Positions 8,565 through 18,692 are shown, numbered from the stretch's first letter. The stretch is 64,000 bases of DNA from Mucilaginibacter oryzae (GCF_003148845.1 NZ_QGHA01000004.1:124001-188000); one strand, 5' to 3'. Program-made: numbers and translations. Notes: generated from the sequence alone by a model not told the origin.

Positions 8565-9260
8565 TCAGATCCCGGCCTTGATGCTGTTATAAGGCAAACC
8601 CAGGTCATCTACCGAGTATTGGGTAAGCACGCTGTCTTTTATGGTGATGTAATCGCCCCGTTGGGTTACATGCAGCTTTTCAACCCCATCGCGCTTATCA
8701 ACAAGCGGGATAGTGCGCGATACTACGTTGCCGAGGGTATCCAGTTCAATAATATAAGTTTCCTTTTTACCATCGGCAATATCTGTAAAAGGCACAATCA
8801 GGGTATGGTTATTATCATCAATAAAGCGGCCTATGATGTTTTTACCGTTCAGGTCGTCAGGGTTAAGGCTTAACAGGTGTTTAGCTTTTTCGGCAGAGAG
8901 GCCCAGGATGCTCAGGCGCACCGTATTGCCGTCGGCATCCTTCGTGGTATCCTGCATGGTAACCTGGCTGGTTTTTGGGTACCGGGCAATGGCGTAAAAA
9001 TTATTGGTGCCAGTACTTTTATCATTATGGCCCGGCAGCATAAAATATAGTTGCAGGTTGGGCAGTTGGGCGCTGTCGGCTTTTATTTTAGAGGTGATGC
9101 CAAGCAGCTCGGCCCATTTAAGCCTGCCCGTTATGTTAACGGTTAATTTGGTGGCTGTATCTGTTTTGGTTACGCGGGATATGGTATATAGAGGTACTTT
9201 TTTTGAACAGCCCAGGGCAAGTAATACTATTATAAAGCAGGGAATGATATTCTTGATCAT
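8565..9260 (-). CDS. Lipoprotein of unknown function
   Basis: I do not recognise this 231-residue protein. It has a lipoprotein signal peptide with lipobox LALGC (cysteine 18), so it should be acylated and membrane anchored facing the periplasm. The rest looks like a mainly beta secreted protein, with many short T/V/I-rich stretches and no cysteines after the lipobox. It is monocistronic, between the M16 pair and pheT, on the opposite strand from pheT. Confidence 0.75.
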   Translation of the reverse strand: MIKNIIPCFIIVLLALGCSKKVPLYTISRVTKTDTATKLTVNITGRLKWAELLGITSKIKADSAQLPNLQLYFMLPGHNDKSTGTNNFYAIARYPKTSQVTMQDTTKDADGNTVRLSILGLSAEKAKHLLSLNPDDLNGKNIIGRFIDDNNHTLIVPFTDIADGKKETYIIELDTLGNVVSRTIPLVDKRDGVEKLHVTQRGDYITIKDSVLTQYSVDDLGLPYNSIKAGI

Positions 9261-9349
9261 GGTGCAAAGGTAAACCGTTGATTTGGATTTTGATGCCGCT
9301 GAGTTGTGATTACCTTGATTTTGACATACAGGTTAAACCGGAGCACGCC

Positions 9350-9424
9350 AATCGTCCAAAATCAAAAATAAAACCCGAATCGAGCATCCGAAATCCTAAA
9401 TCAACCAATCCGACATCCGAAATC
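9350..9424. repeat. ATCCGAAATC-type intergenic repeat, copy 1
   Basis: Degenerate units of the form AATC(G)NNCATCCGAAATC are repeated here. The same family appears at 11855-11890 and at the end of the window from 63826. Confidence 0.65.
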
Positions 9425-9428
9425 TTTA

Positions 9429-9436
9429 TATCTTTG
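9429..9436 (+). promoter_or_regulatory. Candidate -7 box for pheT
   Basis: TATCTTTG matches TAnnTTTG and lies 20 bp before the pheT ATG. It directly abuts the intergenic repeat, so the promoter was kept while the spacer was invaded. Confidence 0.5.
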
Positions 9437-9456
9437 CCGATTATCATTTCAGAATA

Positions 9457-11856
9457 ATGAAGATATCGTATAACTGGCTTAAAGAATTTATTGATACTGA
9501 TAAAACGCCCCAGGAAATTTCGGTTATCCTTACCGGTACAGGTTTGGAGGTGGAGAGCCTGGAAAAGGTACAGCCCATCCCCGGCGGCCTGGAAGGCCTG
9601 GTAATTGGTTACATAAAAGAATGCGTTGACCACGCCAATTCCGATCACCTGCATGTTACCAAAGTTGATGTAGGCGCACCGGAAGACCTGCAGATTGTTT
9701 GCGGCGCTGCCAACGTTGCGGCCGGACAAAAAGTGGTGGTTGCTGTTGTTGGTTCAACCGTTTATCCAACAGCCGGTGAGCCGTTCGCTATCAAAAAATC
9801 AAAGATCAGGGGCGAGGAATCGCACGGGATGATCTGCGCTGAAGACGAGATAGGTTTAGGCACCAGCCACGAAGGGATTATGGTTTTACCGGCCGATGCC
9901 CCTGTTGGTACCCCAGCCAAAGAATACTTTAAGCTGAACGATGATTACATGTACGAGATAGGGCTAACCCCTAACCGTGCCGATGCGGCTTCGCATTTAG
10001 GTACAGCAAGGGATATTGCGGCTTTCTTAAAAATCGCGATTAAAAAACCTGATGTAAGCGCGTTCAAAGTTGATAATACCGGTTTAACTATCCCGGTTGT
10101 TGTTGAAAACGAGGCTGCCGCGCCGCGTTATTCGGGCTTAACCATCAGCGGGGTTGAAGTTAAGGAATCACCAAAATGGTTAAAGGAGCGTTTGGCGGTT
10201 ATCGGTATCCGTTCTATCAATAACATTGTGGATGTTACCAATTACGTACTGCACGAACTTGGTCAGCCCTTGCATGCTTTTGATGCCGATGAAATAACCG
10301 GCGGCAAAGTGATTGTAAAAAACTATGCCGAAGGAACTGTATTCAAAACGCTGGATGAGGTTGACCGCAAACTTTCTGCCGATGACCTGATGATCGGTAA
10401 TACAGCAGAGCCGATGTGTATTGCCGGGGTATTTGGCGGCGCAAAATCGGGCGTAAAGGAATCAACTAAAAATATCTTCCTCGAGAGCGCTTATTTCAAC
10501 GCCGTATCGGTACGGAAAACTTCAAAAAGACATGGATTAAAAACGGATGCCTCGTTCAGGTTTGAACGCGGTACCGATCCGGACATGACAGTGTTTGCGC
10601 TTAAACGTGCGGCCTTGTTAATTCAGGAAGTTGCAGGTGGTGTGGTATCATCAGAAATTTCTGATCATTACCCTGCTCCGGTTGCTCCGTTTAACGTGGA
10701 GATCACTTACCATACCATTGATAAACTGATTGGTAAAGCTATCGGCAATGATACCATTAAAAGTATCATCACCGCGCTTGATATAAAGATAGTGAATGAA
10801 ACTGCGGATTCATTATCGTTACAAGTGCCGCCATACCGCGTGGATGTAACCCGCGATGTGGATGTGGTGGAAGAGATCCTGCGTATTTACGGCTACAACA
10901 ACATCGAAATCCCGACACAGATCAGGGCTTCGTTAAATAACTCCATCCGCCCGGAGAAAGATACCGTTCAAAACCAGCTTTCTGATTTGTTAAGCGCCAA
11001 TGGGTTTAATGAAATACTGGCTAACTCGCTTACCAAATCGGCTTATTCGGATAACCTGGATACGGCTGTTAAAATCCTTAACCCTTTAAGCAGCGATCTG
11101 GATGTGATGCGCCAAACGTTGCTGTATTCGGGTTTGGAAGCCATCGCTTACAACCAGAACCGCCGTGCCGCCGATTTAAAATTTTATGAGTTTGGTAAGG
11201 TTTACAAACTGGAAAATGAAAAATACATCGAAACCCAGCGTTTCAGTATTTTCATAACCGGCGCCAATACTGCCGAACACTGGAACCAAAAGGTTAAGCC
11301 GGTAACATTTTACAACATTAAGGCTGTTGTTGACGGTATTTTACAGCGTTTAAATATCAGCAACTTTACGGTTGAGGATGCCACCTGCAAAAAAATGTCG
11401 TTTGGCATTCAATACATGCTTAATGGTAAGCAATTGGTAAAATTTGGTGCCGTAGCTGCCGCATCGTTAAAAAAGGCCGATGTGGATAAAGAGGTGTTTT
11501 ATGCCGATTTTAATTTCGACCTGGTGTTGAACGCCATTCGTAAAAACAAGATCGTGTTCCAGGAAATTTCCAAATTCCCGGCCGTAAGACGCGACCTTTC
11601 CATGCTGGTAGATCAAAGCGTATCATTTGGCCAGTTGAAACAGATAGCTTTACGTACCGAGCGCAAACTGCTGAAAGCGGTTGACGTATTTGACGTATAC
11701 CAGGGCGATAAGCTGCCGGCCGGCAAAAAATCGTACGCGCTAAGCTTTATTATCCAGGATATAGAGAAAACCTTAACCGATAAGGCTATCGATTCTATTA
11801 TGCAGAAATTAATTTATAATTTAGGAAAAGAAGCGGGAGCAGAGATCAGGAAGTAA
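9457..11856 (+). CDS. pheT: Phenylalanine--tRNA ligase beta subunit
   Basis: This is the beta chain of the (alpha-beta)2 phenylalanyl-tRNA synthetase, 799 residues, normal for the family. Domains in order: an N-terminal MKISYNWLKEFID segment, a tRNA-binding OB domain (about 40-150, with HANSDHLHVTKVD), the B3/B4 domain with GLTPNRADAASHLGTARDI before it, the B5 domain near KLIGKAIGNDTI, the catalytic-like core (RRAADLKFYEFGKV), and a C-terminal ferredoxin-fold anticodon-binding domain beginning at FQEISKFPAVRRDLSMLV. The alpha subunit gene is not in the window. Downstream genes for ZapB-like and ZapA proteins are on the same strand and may be cotranscribed. Confidence 0.97.
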   Translation: MKISYNWLKEFIDTDKTPQEISVILTGTGLEVESLEKVQPIPGGLEGLVIGYIKECVDHANSDHLHVTKVDVGAPEDLQIVCGAANVAAGQKVVVAVVGSTVYPTAGEPFAIKKSKIRGEESHGMICAEDEIGLGTSHEGIMVLPADAPVGTPAKEYFKLNDDYMYEIGLTPNRADAASHLGTARDIAAFLKIAIKKPDVSAFKVDNTGLTIPVVVENEAAAPRYSGLTISGVEVKESPKWLKERLAVIGIRSINNIVDVTNYVLHELGQPLHAFDADEITGGKVIVKNYAEGTVFKTLDEVDRKLSADDLMIGNTAEPMCIAGVFGGAKSGVKESTKNIFLESAYFNAVSVRKTSKRHGLKTDASFRFERGTDPDMTVFALKRAALLIQEVAGGVVSSEISDHYPAPVAPFNVEITYHTIDKLIGKAIGNDTIKSIITALDIKIVNETADSLSLQVPPYRVDVTRDVDVVEEILRIYGYNNIEIPTQIRASLNNSIRPEKDTVQNQLSDLLSANGFNEILANSLTKSAYSDNLDTAVKILNPLSSDLDVMRQTLLYSGLEAIAYNQNRRAADLKFYEFGKVYKLENEKYIETQRFSIFITGANTAEHWNQKVKPVTFYNIKAVVDGILQRLNISNFTVEDATCKKMSFGIQYMLNGKQLVKFGAVAAASLKKADVDKEVFYADFNFDLVLNAIRKNKIVFQEISKFPAVRRDLSMLVDQSVSFGQLKQIALRTERKLLKAVDVFDVYQGDKLPAGKKSYALSFIIQDIEKTLTDKAIDSIMQKLIYNLGKEAGAEIRK

Positions 11857-11926
11857 TTTCGGATTTCGGATGTTCGATTTCGGATTTAGAATTCAGTAAT
11901 TCATTAAATCAATAATTCAGTAATTG
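11855..11926. repeat. ATCCGAAATC-type intergenic repeat, copy 2
   Basis: ATTTCGGATTTCGGATGTTC starts one base before the end of the pheT stop codon and is followed by two ATTCAGTAATT direct repeats. The first segment is nearly identical to the copy right after adk at 63826. Confidence 0.65.
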
Positions 11927-11931
11927 AAAAA

Positions 11932-12222
11932 ATGCCTTCGTTAGCAGAGCAGTTAAATAAAATTGTAGATAAAACCGAGCGCCTGATTGAGTTGTGCGCT
12001 GCTTTGCAGGAAGAAAACGACCTTTTAAAACTGGAAAGCGAGGCCCTTACGGTGGCGCTGAACGCCAGTAAGGCCAAGACAAAAGAACTGGAAGAAAAGC
12101 TTAAAGTTGTTAAAGTTGCCAAGGCTTTTTCAGAAACAAATGAAAAAACTGTTGACATTAAACAAAAAATTAACGATTTTGTGCAGGAAATAGATAAGTG
12201 TATTGTGTTATTGAAAAAATAA
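11932..12222 (+). CDS. Small coiled-coil protein, ZapB-like
   Basis: This is a 96-residue, almost wholly helical, charged protein with leucine-heptad spacing through residues 5-75 (LIELCAALQEENDLLKLESE). No enzyme motif is present. It lies just before zapA with a 21-bp gap, and short coiled coils in this position in Bacteroidota are candidates for a ZapB-like partner that links ZapA and the FtsZ ring. Sequence alone cannot prove that role because coiled coils look alike. Confidence 0.7.
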   Translation: MPSLAEQLNKIVDKTERLIELCAALQEENDLLKLESEALTVALNASKAKTKELEEKLKVVKVAKAFSETNEKTVDIKQKINDFVQEIDKCIVLLKK

Positions 12223-12243
12223 CGCAAAAAGTGAAAAGCTCAA

Positions 12244-12534
12244 ATGGGAGAAATCTCCATAAAAATAAATATTGCTGACCGTGTTTACCCCTTAAAGGTG
12301 AACATGGAAGAAGAAGAAATAATACGCAGGGCGGCGAAGCTGATCAACGACCGGATAAAGGAATATCAGGAGAATTACTCGGTTAGGGATAAGCAGGATT
12401 TACTTTCAATGTGCGTGTTGCATTATGCAACATCATCATTAAAGGCCGAGAAAAAAGTTACTGTAGAAGATACTGAGGTAACAGAAAAAGTTTATCATTT
12501 AGATCATTTGCTGAACGAATTTTTTTCGAAGTAA
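12244..12534 (+). CDS. zapA: Cell division protein ZapA
   Basis: This is a 96-residue FtsZ-ring-associated protein. The N-terminal half carries the ZapA signature: ISIKINIADRVYPLKV then EEEEIIRRAAKLINDRI, followed by a C-terminal helix expected to form the tetrameric coiled coil. ZapA bundles FtsZ filaments in the cytoplasm at the division site. It follows the ZapB-like gene and precedes a structured non-coding region and rny. Confidence 0.88.
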   Translation: MGEISIKINIADRVYPLKVNMEEEEIIRRAAKLINDRIKEYQENYSVRDKQDLLSMCVLHYATSSLKAEKKVTVEDTEVTEKVYHLDHLLNEFFSK

Positions 12535-12575
12535 TAAACGTTCTTTACATAATTTATAAGAGCACGATAAGATTT

Positions 12576-12740
12576 AACCGCAGTTAAATTTTAGGTTTCA
12601 CTATTAAAAACTTAACGCTTCAATATTAAGCGGATCAAGAGGCATGCGTTAGTTACCATTAACGTTAACAAACCCATGGTCCCCAATATCCGGAATGAGG
12701 TTTTAAATACATGATACTTAAAAGTTAGCTGCGGTTTTTT
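12576..12740 (+). ncRNA. ssrS: Candidate 6S RNA
   Basis: The space between zapA and rny can fold into a long closed structure. AACCGCAGTTAA (12576-12587) pairs with TTAGCTGCGGTT (12725-12736) with one G-U pair, followed by a run of six T. Inside, AACTTAACGC pairs with GCGTTAGTT. The length (about 165 nt), end-closing stem, large internal open regions and position after zapA resemble 6S RNA, the regulator of RNA polymerase. The stems are seen in the sequence; the 6S identity is inferred and a covariance-model search is needed. The structure could also be just an extended terminator. Confidence 0.5.
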
Positions 12741-12779
12741 ATTTACATACATATACATAACACACCACTCAAACCTAAA

Positions 12780-14345
12780 ATGGACATATTACTATACGTT
12801 ATCATCGGCCTGTTGGTAGGCGCCATTATTGGCGTGCTGATAGGCCGCTTCCTGTTGCGAAAGCTGTTTAAAGACCAGGAAGCCGCTGCGCAGAATAAAG
12901 TTAAAAAGATACTGAAAGACGCTGAGAATAATGCCGAGATCCTGAAGAAGAATAAGTTGCTTGAGGCCAAAGAGAAATTTTTGCAGATGAAAGCAGAGCA
13001 CGAGCAGGAGGTAAACAACAAAAACAACACGCTTAATCAGCGTGAAAACGGTATCAAACAAAAAGAACAATCGCTTAACCAGCGTTTGGAAAACCTGAAC
13101 CGTAAAGAGAACGAGTTAGATAACACACGCAAAAACCTCGAAAAACAAACCGAAATTGTTATTAAAAAGCAGGATGAGGTTGAACACCTGAAAAACCAGC
13201 ACGTACAGCAACTGGAAACCATCGCCGGCTTATCTGCCGAGGAAGCGAAAACCCAGCTGGTTGATACGCTGCGTGAAGAGGCCCGCAGCAAAGCCATGAT
13301 CCAGATCAAAGATATTGTGGACGAGGCTAAACTTACCGCTACCAAAGAGGCTAAAAAGATAGTTATCCAAACCATTCAGCGTACCGCTACCGAGAGCGCT
13401 ATTGAAAACACGGTATCGATATTCAATATCGAAAATGATGAGATCAAAGGCCGCATCATTGGTAGGGAAGGGCGTAACATCCGCGCGCTGGAAGCCGCAA
13501 CCGGTATCGAAATTATTGTTGACGATACCCCGGAAGCCATCATTCTTTCCGGCTTCGACCCGGTAAGGCGTGAGATTGCCCGTTTGGCTATGCACCGCCT
13601 GGTGACGGACGGACGCATCCACCCGGCCCGTATTGAAGAGGTGGTTGCCAAAACCAAAAAGCAAATTGAAGAAGAAATTGTAGAGATAGGCGAGCGTACC
13701 GTAATTGATCTGGGAATCCACGGTTTGCACCCTGAACTGATCCGTATGGTTGGCCGGATGCGTTACCGTTCATCATATGGACAAAACCTGTTGCAGCACT
13801 CGCGCGAGGTTGCCAACTTCTGCGCTACCATGGCTGCCGAACTGGGCCTGAACGTGAAACTGGCCAAACGTGCCGGCTTGCTGCATGATATTGGTAAAGT
13901 ACCTGATGATAACCCGGAGCTGCCACACGCTATTTTAGGTATGCAGCTGGCCGAAAAATATAAAGAGCACCCTGAAGTTTGCAACGCCATCGGCGCCCAC
14001 CACGACGAGATTGAGATGACCTCGATGCTATCGCCGATAATCCAGGCTTGTGATGCTATTTCAGGCGCTCGTCCTGGAGCACGCCGCGAGGTGGTTGAAA
14101 GCTACATCAAACGTTTAAAGGAACTGGAAGAACTGGCATTGTCATACCCGGGCGTTGAAAAAACCTTCGCTATCCAGGCCGGCCGCGAACTGCGCGTAGT
14201 AGTTGAAAGCGAAAAAATCAGCGACGCGCAATCAGAAGTATTGGCTGCCGATATTTCAAACCGCATCCAAACCGAGATGACGTACCCCGGGCAAATTAAA
14301 GTTACCGTGATCAGGGAAACCCGTTCGGTGGCGTTTGCCAAGTAA
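12780..14345 (+). CDS. rny: Ribonuclease Y
   Basis: This is a membrane-anchored endoribonuclease that starts mRNA decay. The 521-residue chain shows the family order: one N-terminal membrane helix ([19 protein letters not shown]), a long coiled coil (about 35-185), a KH RNA-binding domain ([20 protein letters not shown], then [20 protein letters not shown]), and an HD domain with the metal-binding HDIGK, followed by [11 protein letters not shown]. The gene starts within 40 bp of the candidate 6S RNA and is closed by a strong terminator. Confidence 0.96.
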   Translation: MDILLYVIIGLLVGAIIGVLIGRFLLRKLFKDQEAAAQNKVKKILKDAENNAEILKKNKLLEAKEKFLQMKAEHEQEVNNKNNTLNQRENGIKQKEQSLNQRLENLNRKENELDNTRKNLEKQTEIVIKKQDEVEHLKNQHVQQLETIAGLSAEEAKTQLVDTLREEARSKAMIQIKDIVDEAKLTATKEAKKIVIQTIQRTATESAIENTVSIFNIENDEIKGRIIGREGRNIRALEAATGIEIIVDDTPEAIILSGFDPVRREIARLAMHRLVTDGRIHPARIEEVVAKTKKQIEEEIVEIGERTVIDLGIHGLHPELIRMVGRMRYRSSYGQNLLQHSREVANFCATMAAELGLNVKLAKRAGLLHDIGKVPDDNPELPHAILGMQLAEKYKEHPEVCNAIGAHHDEIEMTSMLSPIIQACDAISGARPGARREVVESYIKRLKELEELALSYPGVEKTFAIQAGRELRVVVESEKISDAQSEVLAADISNRIQTEMTYPGQIKVTVIRETRSVAFAK

Positions 14346-14364
14346 GCAGGTATGAAAATTAAAT

Positions 14365-14399
14365 AAAACCCTTTCGGTGTAATAACCGGGAGGGTTTTT
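14365..14399 (+). terminator. Rho-independent terminator after rny
   Basis: AAAACCCT pairs with AGGGTTTT over 8 bp, with an inner CGGT/ACCG helix, and ends in TTTTT. The next promoter box overlaps its end. Confidence 0.85.
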
Positions 14400-14406
14400 A
14401 CTTTTG
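14399..14406 (+). promoter_or_regulatory. Candidate -7 box for the Mpo1-like gene
   Basis: TACTTTTG fits TAnnTTTG and lies 4 bp before the GTG start at 14411. This would make the transcript leaderless. Confidence 0.4.
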
Positions 14407-14410
14407 TACC

Positions 14411-14959
14411 GTGGCTATAAAAAAATCCAATACCCCAAACAAACCGGCGGCTAAAACATCAGTTCATATTGATGAGCGCCCGGTTGATCGTTATTTCAGA
14501 GATTATGCCGCCGGGCACCAGGATCCGGTAAATAAGCTTATCCATTATTTCTGCATTCCTTTGCTCGGTTTCAGTTTATTCGGGTTAATCTGGGCTATCC
14601 CTTTCCCTCACCTTGGTTTTTTAGGTATTTATAACGGTTACTTCAACTGGGCATCGTTTGTAATAGCTATCGCCATTTATTTTTACCTGAAGCTTTCGCC
14701 TGTTATCTCTTACTTTATCCTGTTTATATTATTAGGCTTTAGCTACGCGATTATGGAACTGGTAAACTGGCAGCAAACCGGCGGCCCTGCCATGTGGGAG
14801 CTTTGCCTGTTGGTGTTTATCCCTTCATTATCGGCGCTGTTAATAGGTAATACACGTGAGGTTAACTATCCGCAAAACGGGCTTAACGCCAAATCATTGA
14901 TCATAGCGCCTGCCTACCTCTTAAATCAATTACTTAATAAACTGAGAATCAAAAATTGA
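14411..14959 (+). CDS. DUF962 / Mpo1-like membrane protein
   Basis: This is a 182-residue membrane protein of the Mpo1 (YGL010w, DUF962) family. The diagnostic N-terminal part is YFRDYAAGHQDPVNKLIHYF, containing the conserved H..P.N..H pattern near residues 35-45, followed by four hydrophobic segments. In yeast Mpo1 is an iron-dependent dioxygenase that shortens 2-hydroxy fatty acids by one carbon; Bacteroidota make 2-hydroxy fatty acids and sphingolipids, so a similar lipid role is possible but inferred. It starts with GTG at 14411, since no in-frame ATG lies near the N-terminus. Confidence 0.78.
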   Translation: MAIKKSNTPNKPAAKTSVHIDERPVDRYFRDYAAGHQDPVNKLIHYFCIPLLGFSLFGLIWAIPFPHLGFLGIYNGYFNWASFVIAIAIYFYLKLSPVISYFILFILLGFSYAIMELVNWQQTGGPAMWELCLLVFIPSLSALLIGNTREVNYPQNGLNAKSLIIAPAYLLNQLLNKLRIKN

Positions 14960-15270
14960 TATTGCCCTTTGCGTATTAAATAGTTATTAAAACGTTCGTT
15001 TTCAAGGTGTTTGTTTAAGGCGATAAACAACCGTGTTTATTCAGTAAAAAGTCATGTTTGCCGTGATTAAAGTAAGCCGCCGTAAACGAAAAATTAACAT
15101 TATTGTTTGGTGTTTGTTTTTATTTTATTGATAACCAGTTAGTTTTGTTTTGACTTCTCCCCGCTAATGTTAAGTAAAAAAGAAATCATTAAGCAGTTGT
15201 TAATATAATAATCTGATGTTAATATAAACTTAACATTGTGTGGGCAATTTTGTGCATCAAAAAATCACAA
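14960..15270. other. Gene-free spacer before the Oar-like receptor
   Basis: This AT-rich stretch of about 310 bp has a small inverted repeat (GTTTGTT ... AAACAAC, near 15010-15032) and several TTAATATAA runs. I see no ORF, RNA gene or clear promoter match; AATTTTG at 15246 is only a weak -7 candidate. Confidence 0.4.
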
Positions 15271-18200
15271 ATGAAAAAGCTTTACTTTATTATTTTAACA
15301 CTGATGATTATCGGGGTTGCGGGCATAGCAAATGCGCAGATCACAACCTCGGTACTCACCGGTAAAGTGACAGACCAAAAAGGTACAGCCCTGCCGGGTG
15401 TAACCGTTTCGGTAGTTAATACCAGTACAGGTACCAGGTATGGCGCTCAAACCAATGCCGAAGGCCGTTATTCGGTTAACAACATTAACCCGGGTGGTCC
15501 GTATACTGTAACCGCCACTTTTGTAGGTTACAAAAAAGACGAACGCAGCGACATTACCTTACAATTAGGTAACGCTACTTTTAATTTTGTATTGCAGGAT
15601 GAAACCACTACCCTGCAGGAAGTTAAAGTAAGGGCATCTGCCGGTCCTACCAAAACAGGTGCAAGTACCCGCATCAACCAAAACCAGATCCGTACTGCGC
15701 CATCTATCAACCGCAGCTTACAGGATTTAACCCGTAACACCCCTCAAAGCAACAACAACTCGTTTCAGGGTACCAACTACCGTTACAATAACGTAACGCT
15801 TGACGGTGCTATCAATAACGATGCGATTGGTTTCAGCCCATCATTAGGCGGCCAGAACAATGCTTCCGGCCAGGTAGGTAGCAGTACCCGTACAAGCCCT
15901 ATCTCGTTAGATGCTATCCAGGATATCCAGGTTTATGTTGCCCCTTACGATATTAAAATCGGTAACGTATTAGGTGGTAGTATCAACGCTGTAACCCGCA
16001 GTGGTACAAACGATTTTAGCGGTGCTGTTTACGGTTACGGTCGCGGTTCATTCATGGTTGGTCCAAACAATGCAGCAACTGCTTCTGGTGGCGATGGTTC
16101 AAAACTGAAAGATTTCCATGATTATCAAACCGGTATCCGTTTAGGTTTTCCGTTGATTAAAAACAAATTATTCTTCTTCACCAACGAAGAGCTTGCCCGC
16201 AGGCAGGATCCGGTTATCCGCGGTCTTGATCACAACGGCGCGTCGAACATCCTGAGCCAGGCGGATGGTGATAAATTGATTGACGCATTTGTAAAGTATA
16301 CCACAGATGCGGCGCATCCAAATGGTATTGATCCGGGTACTTACAAAAATACTACCATCTTCTCTAACTCAAACAAATTTTTTAACCGTTTGGATTGGAA
16401 TATCGATGATCATAACCAGTTAACTATCCGTAACAATACCATCAGCTCAAAAGCTACTAACTTAGAGCGCGATCAGCAAAACTTCCGTTTCAGCGGTATT
16501 GACTACACTTCGCACAACAACTCAACATCAACAGTTGCTGAGTTGAAATCGAGGTTTAGCAATAGCCTGAGCAATAGTTTAGTATTAGGTTATTCTAACG
16601 TGCATGATTATCGTGATCCTAACAGAGATCCGTCATTACCACAGATCGAAATTACCGGCCGTACCCCTGGTACCACAATTTTTATGGGTACCGACCGTGA
16701 AGCGGCTATTTTTGATATGCACCAAAAAACCACCGAGTTTACTGATAACTTAACTTTGGTTAAAGGCAAGCATACGTTTACTTTTGGTACCCACAACGAG
16801 TTTTATAACATCACTTATAACTTCGTTAACGCATGGAACGGTCGTGTTGCTTACAGCAGCATTGAAGATTTTATAGCGAATAATCCAAGTCGTGTACGTA
16901 CCAATTTTAATTATACCAATAATACCCGCGATTATATCCTGGCTAATCCTTCTGCTCAGTTCAAAGTTAACTTAATGAGTTTGTATGGACAGGATGAAAT
17001 TCAGTTAACAGATAATTTCAAATTAACGATAGCTTTACGTGCTGATTACGCAGGTGTACCTAATAAACAACCATTAAGCGATAAAACAACTAACGCGCCG
17101 GTTGATCCTAATTACGGCACCACTTATACTTATACTAAACCAAAGGATATTAAACAAAATTATTTGGGTAATATTGAATGGAACCCGCGTGTGTCTTTTA
17201 ACTACGACCTAAACGGCGATCAGAGCGTTATTTTACGTGGTGGTAGTGGTTTCTTCACCGGTCGTGTTCCATTTGCATGGTTTGGCTATGCGTTTTATAA
17301 CAATGGCAGAACCTATGGCGCTTATGATGTAAAAGCACCAAGTTCTGGTATTTCAGCTCAAACACCTGGCACTAATCCGGTACAAACTGCTGCAAACGGC
17401 GAGTTGAATTACGTGAACAAACAATTACCTGCTGTTAATACTTCTGCTTCGGGAGCAACCCAGGTAGATATGATTGACAATAACTTCAAAATGCCACAGG
17501 TTTGGAGAAGCAGTCTTGCTGTTGATTATACTACTGATGATCAGTGGAAATTTACCGGCGAAGGTATTTATACCAAAGTTATTCATGACCTAAAATTCCA
17601 ACAGGTAAACACGCTTGATCAGGTAACTTATTACGTTTACGATACCCAAAAACAACAGCCGATTTTTAATAACACATCCACTGCTCTTAATAAAGGTAAA
17701 ATTAACCCGTTGTATACCAACGCTTACTTATTATCAAATACAAGCGAAGGCTACCGTTACAGCTTAACGGCACAAATAGCTAAAAATACCCAATTTAGCC
17801 CAACCAGCGCCCTGAATGTATCAGTTGCATATACCTTTGGCCATTCAAAAGATGTTACCAACGGTATCCGTAACTCAATGGAGTCAAACTGGCAATTGAA
17901 CCAGGCTTTAAATCCAAACAACCCGGGCTTAGCCAATTCAAACTTTGATATCCGTCACCGTATCGTATCAAACTTGAATTTCAAACAAGATTGGGACGCG
18001 GCTAAAAAATATACTGCAAACTTTTCATTTTTCTTTAGCGCACAATCTGGTAATCCATATACTTATGGCTTCTATCCAAATGCTATCGACGGAACTGGTC
18101 AACAAGTTAGCTTAGCTTACATCCCTAAACGCGGCGAAACAGTTAACTTCTTCTCCGACATTGCAGGCGGCCAAACAGCGGTACAACAAGCTGCGGCATT

Positions 18201-18600
18201 TGATGCCTTTATCGACAAGAGTGCTTATTTGTCATCTCGCCGTGGCAACTTTACTCAACGTAATGCCGCATTTACTCCTTGGAATAACCAATTGGATTTC
18301 AGGTTTACTCAAGACTTTAAATTTGGTGACAAACACAAACAAATGATTACGTTTACTTACGACGTTATCAATTTGACTAACCTGTTGAATAAGAAATGGG
18401 GACAATATTATTTCTCAGCTAATACCTATAATTCAACATCAAGTGTTGGTTTAACACCAGTGAAGAGTGGAACCCCGTCGTTTGAAAAGGCTGCTACAAC
18501 TTATCCTAAATATACATTTGTGGATCCGGGTGTACCTTACTCAGTTGATTTGTTCGCTTCACGCTGGCAAATGCAGTTTGGTATACGTTACAGCTGGTAA
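15271..18600 (+). CDS. TonB-dependent receptor, Oar-like
   Basis: This is a large outer-membrane barrel protein of 1109 residues. A signal peptide ends near ANAQ (about 23), then comes a carboxypeptidase-regulatory-like beta domain (SVLTGKVTDQKGTALPGVTV), a plug region (RTAPSINRSLQDLTRNTPQ) and the barrel beginning near GGSINAVTRSGTNDFSGAVY, the hallmark of Oar-type receptors. The last residues, FGIRYSW, end in an aromatic residue, as needed for barrel assembly. An upstream GTG at 15238 is possible but would put residues before a normal signal peptide. A strong terminator follows and separates it from a convergent two-component system. Substrate unknown; Oar-like proteins are linked to protein or large-ligand uptake and adhesion. 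Confidence 0.92.
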   Translation: MKKLYFIILTLMIIGVAGIANAQITTSVLTGKVTDQKGTALPGVTVSVVNTSTGTRYGAQTNAEGRYSVNNINPGGPYTVTATFVGYKKDERSDITLQLGNATFNFVLQDETTTLQEVKVRASAGPTKTGASTRINQNQIRTAPSINRSLQDLTRNTPQSNNNSFQGTNYRYNNVTLDGAINNDAIGFSPSLGGQNNASGQVGSSTRTSPISLDAIQDIQVYVAPYDIKIGNVLGGSINAVTRSGTNDFSGAVYGYGRGSFMVGPNNAATASGGDGSKLKDFHDYQTGIRLGFPLIKNKLFFFTNEELARRQDPVIRGLDHNGASNILSQADGDKLIDAFVKYTTDAAHPNGIDPGTYKNTTIFSNSNKFFNRLDWNIDDHNQLTIRNNTISSKATNLERDQQNFRFSGIDYTSHNNSTSTVAELKSRFSNSLSNSLVLGYSNVHDYRDPNRDPSLPQIEITGRTPGTTIFMGTDREAAIFDMHQKTTEFTDNLTLVKGKHTFTFGTHNEFYNITYNFVNAWNGRVAYSSIEDFIANNPSRVRTNFNYTNNTRDYILANPSAQFKVNLMSLYGQDEIQLTDNFKLTIALRADYAGVPNKQPLSDKTTNAPVDPNYGTTYTYTKPKDIKQNYLGNIEWNPRVSFNYDLNGDQSVILRGGSGFFTGRVPFAWFGYAFYNNGRTYGAYDVKAPSSGISAQTPGTNPVQTAANGELNYVNKQLPAVNTSASGATQVDMIDNNFKMPQVWRSSLAVDYTTDDQWKFTGEGIYTKVIHDLKFQQVNTLDQVTYYVYDTQKQQPIFNNTSTALNKGKINPLYTNAYLLSNTSEGYRYSLTAQIAKNTQFSPTSALNVSVAYTFGHSKDVTNGIRNSMESNWQLNQALNPNNPGLANSNFDIRHRIVSNLNFKQDWDAAKKYTANFSFFFSAQSGNPYTYGFYPNAIDGTGQQVSLAYIPKRGETVNFFSDIAGGQTAVQQAAAFDAFIDKSAYLSSRRGNFTQRNAAFTPWNNQLDFRFTQDFKFGDKHKQMITFTYDVINLTNLLNKKWGQYYFSANTYNSTSSVGLTPVKSGTPSFEKAATTYPKYTFVDPGVPYSVDLFASRWQMQFGIRYSW

Positions 18601-18638
18601 TTGTAAACAAAGTATAATAGTTAAGATTAAACAAACTG

Positions 18639-18672
18639 AAAACGCCCCATCGGTATCCGATAGGGCGTTTTC
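18639..18672. terminator. Bidirectional terminator
   Basis: GAAAACGCCC pairs with GGGCGTTTTC around CATCGG/CCGATA. Runs of A and T on both sides let it serve both the receptor on the plus strand and the response regulator on the minus strand. Confidence 0.85.
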
Positions 18673-18692
18673 TTTGTAACAGGAAGTTTGTA

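Noticed and set aside
12743..13375. Minus-strand ORFs opposite rny
   Set aside because: They are shadows of the strongly conserved RNase Y reading frame, with serine-rich, low-complexity products.
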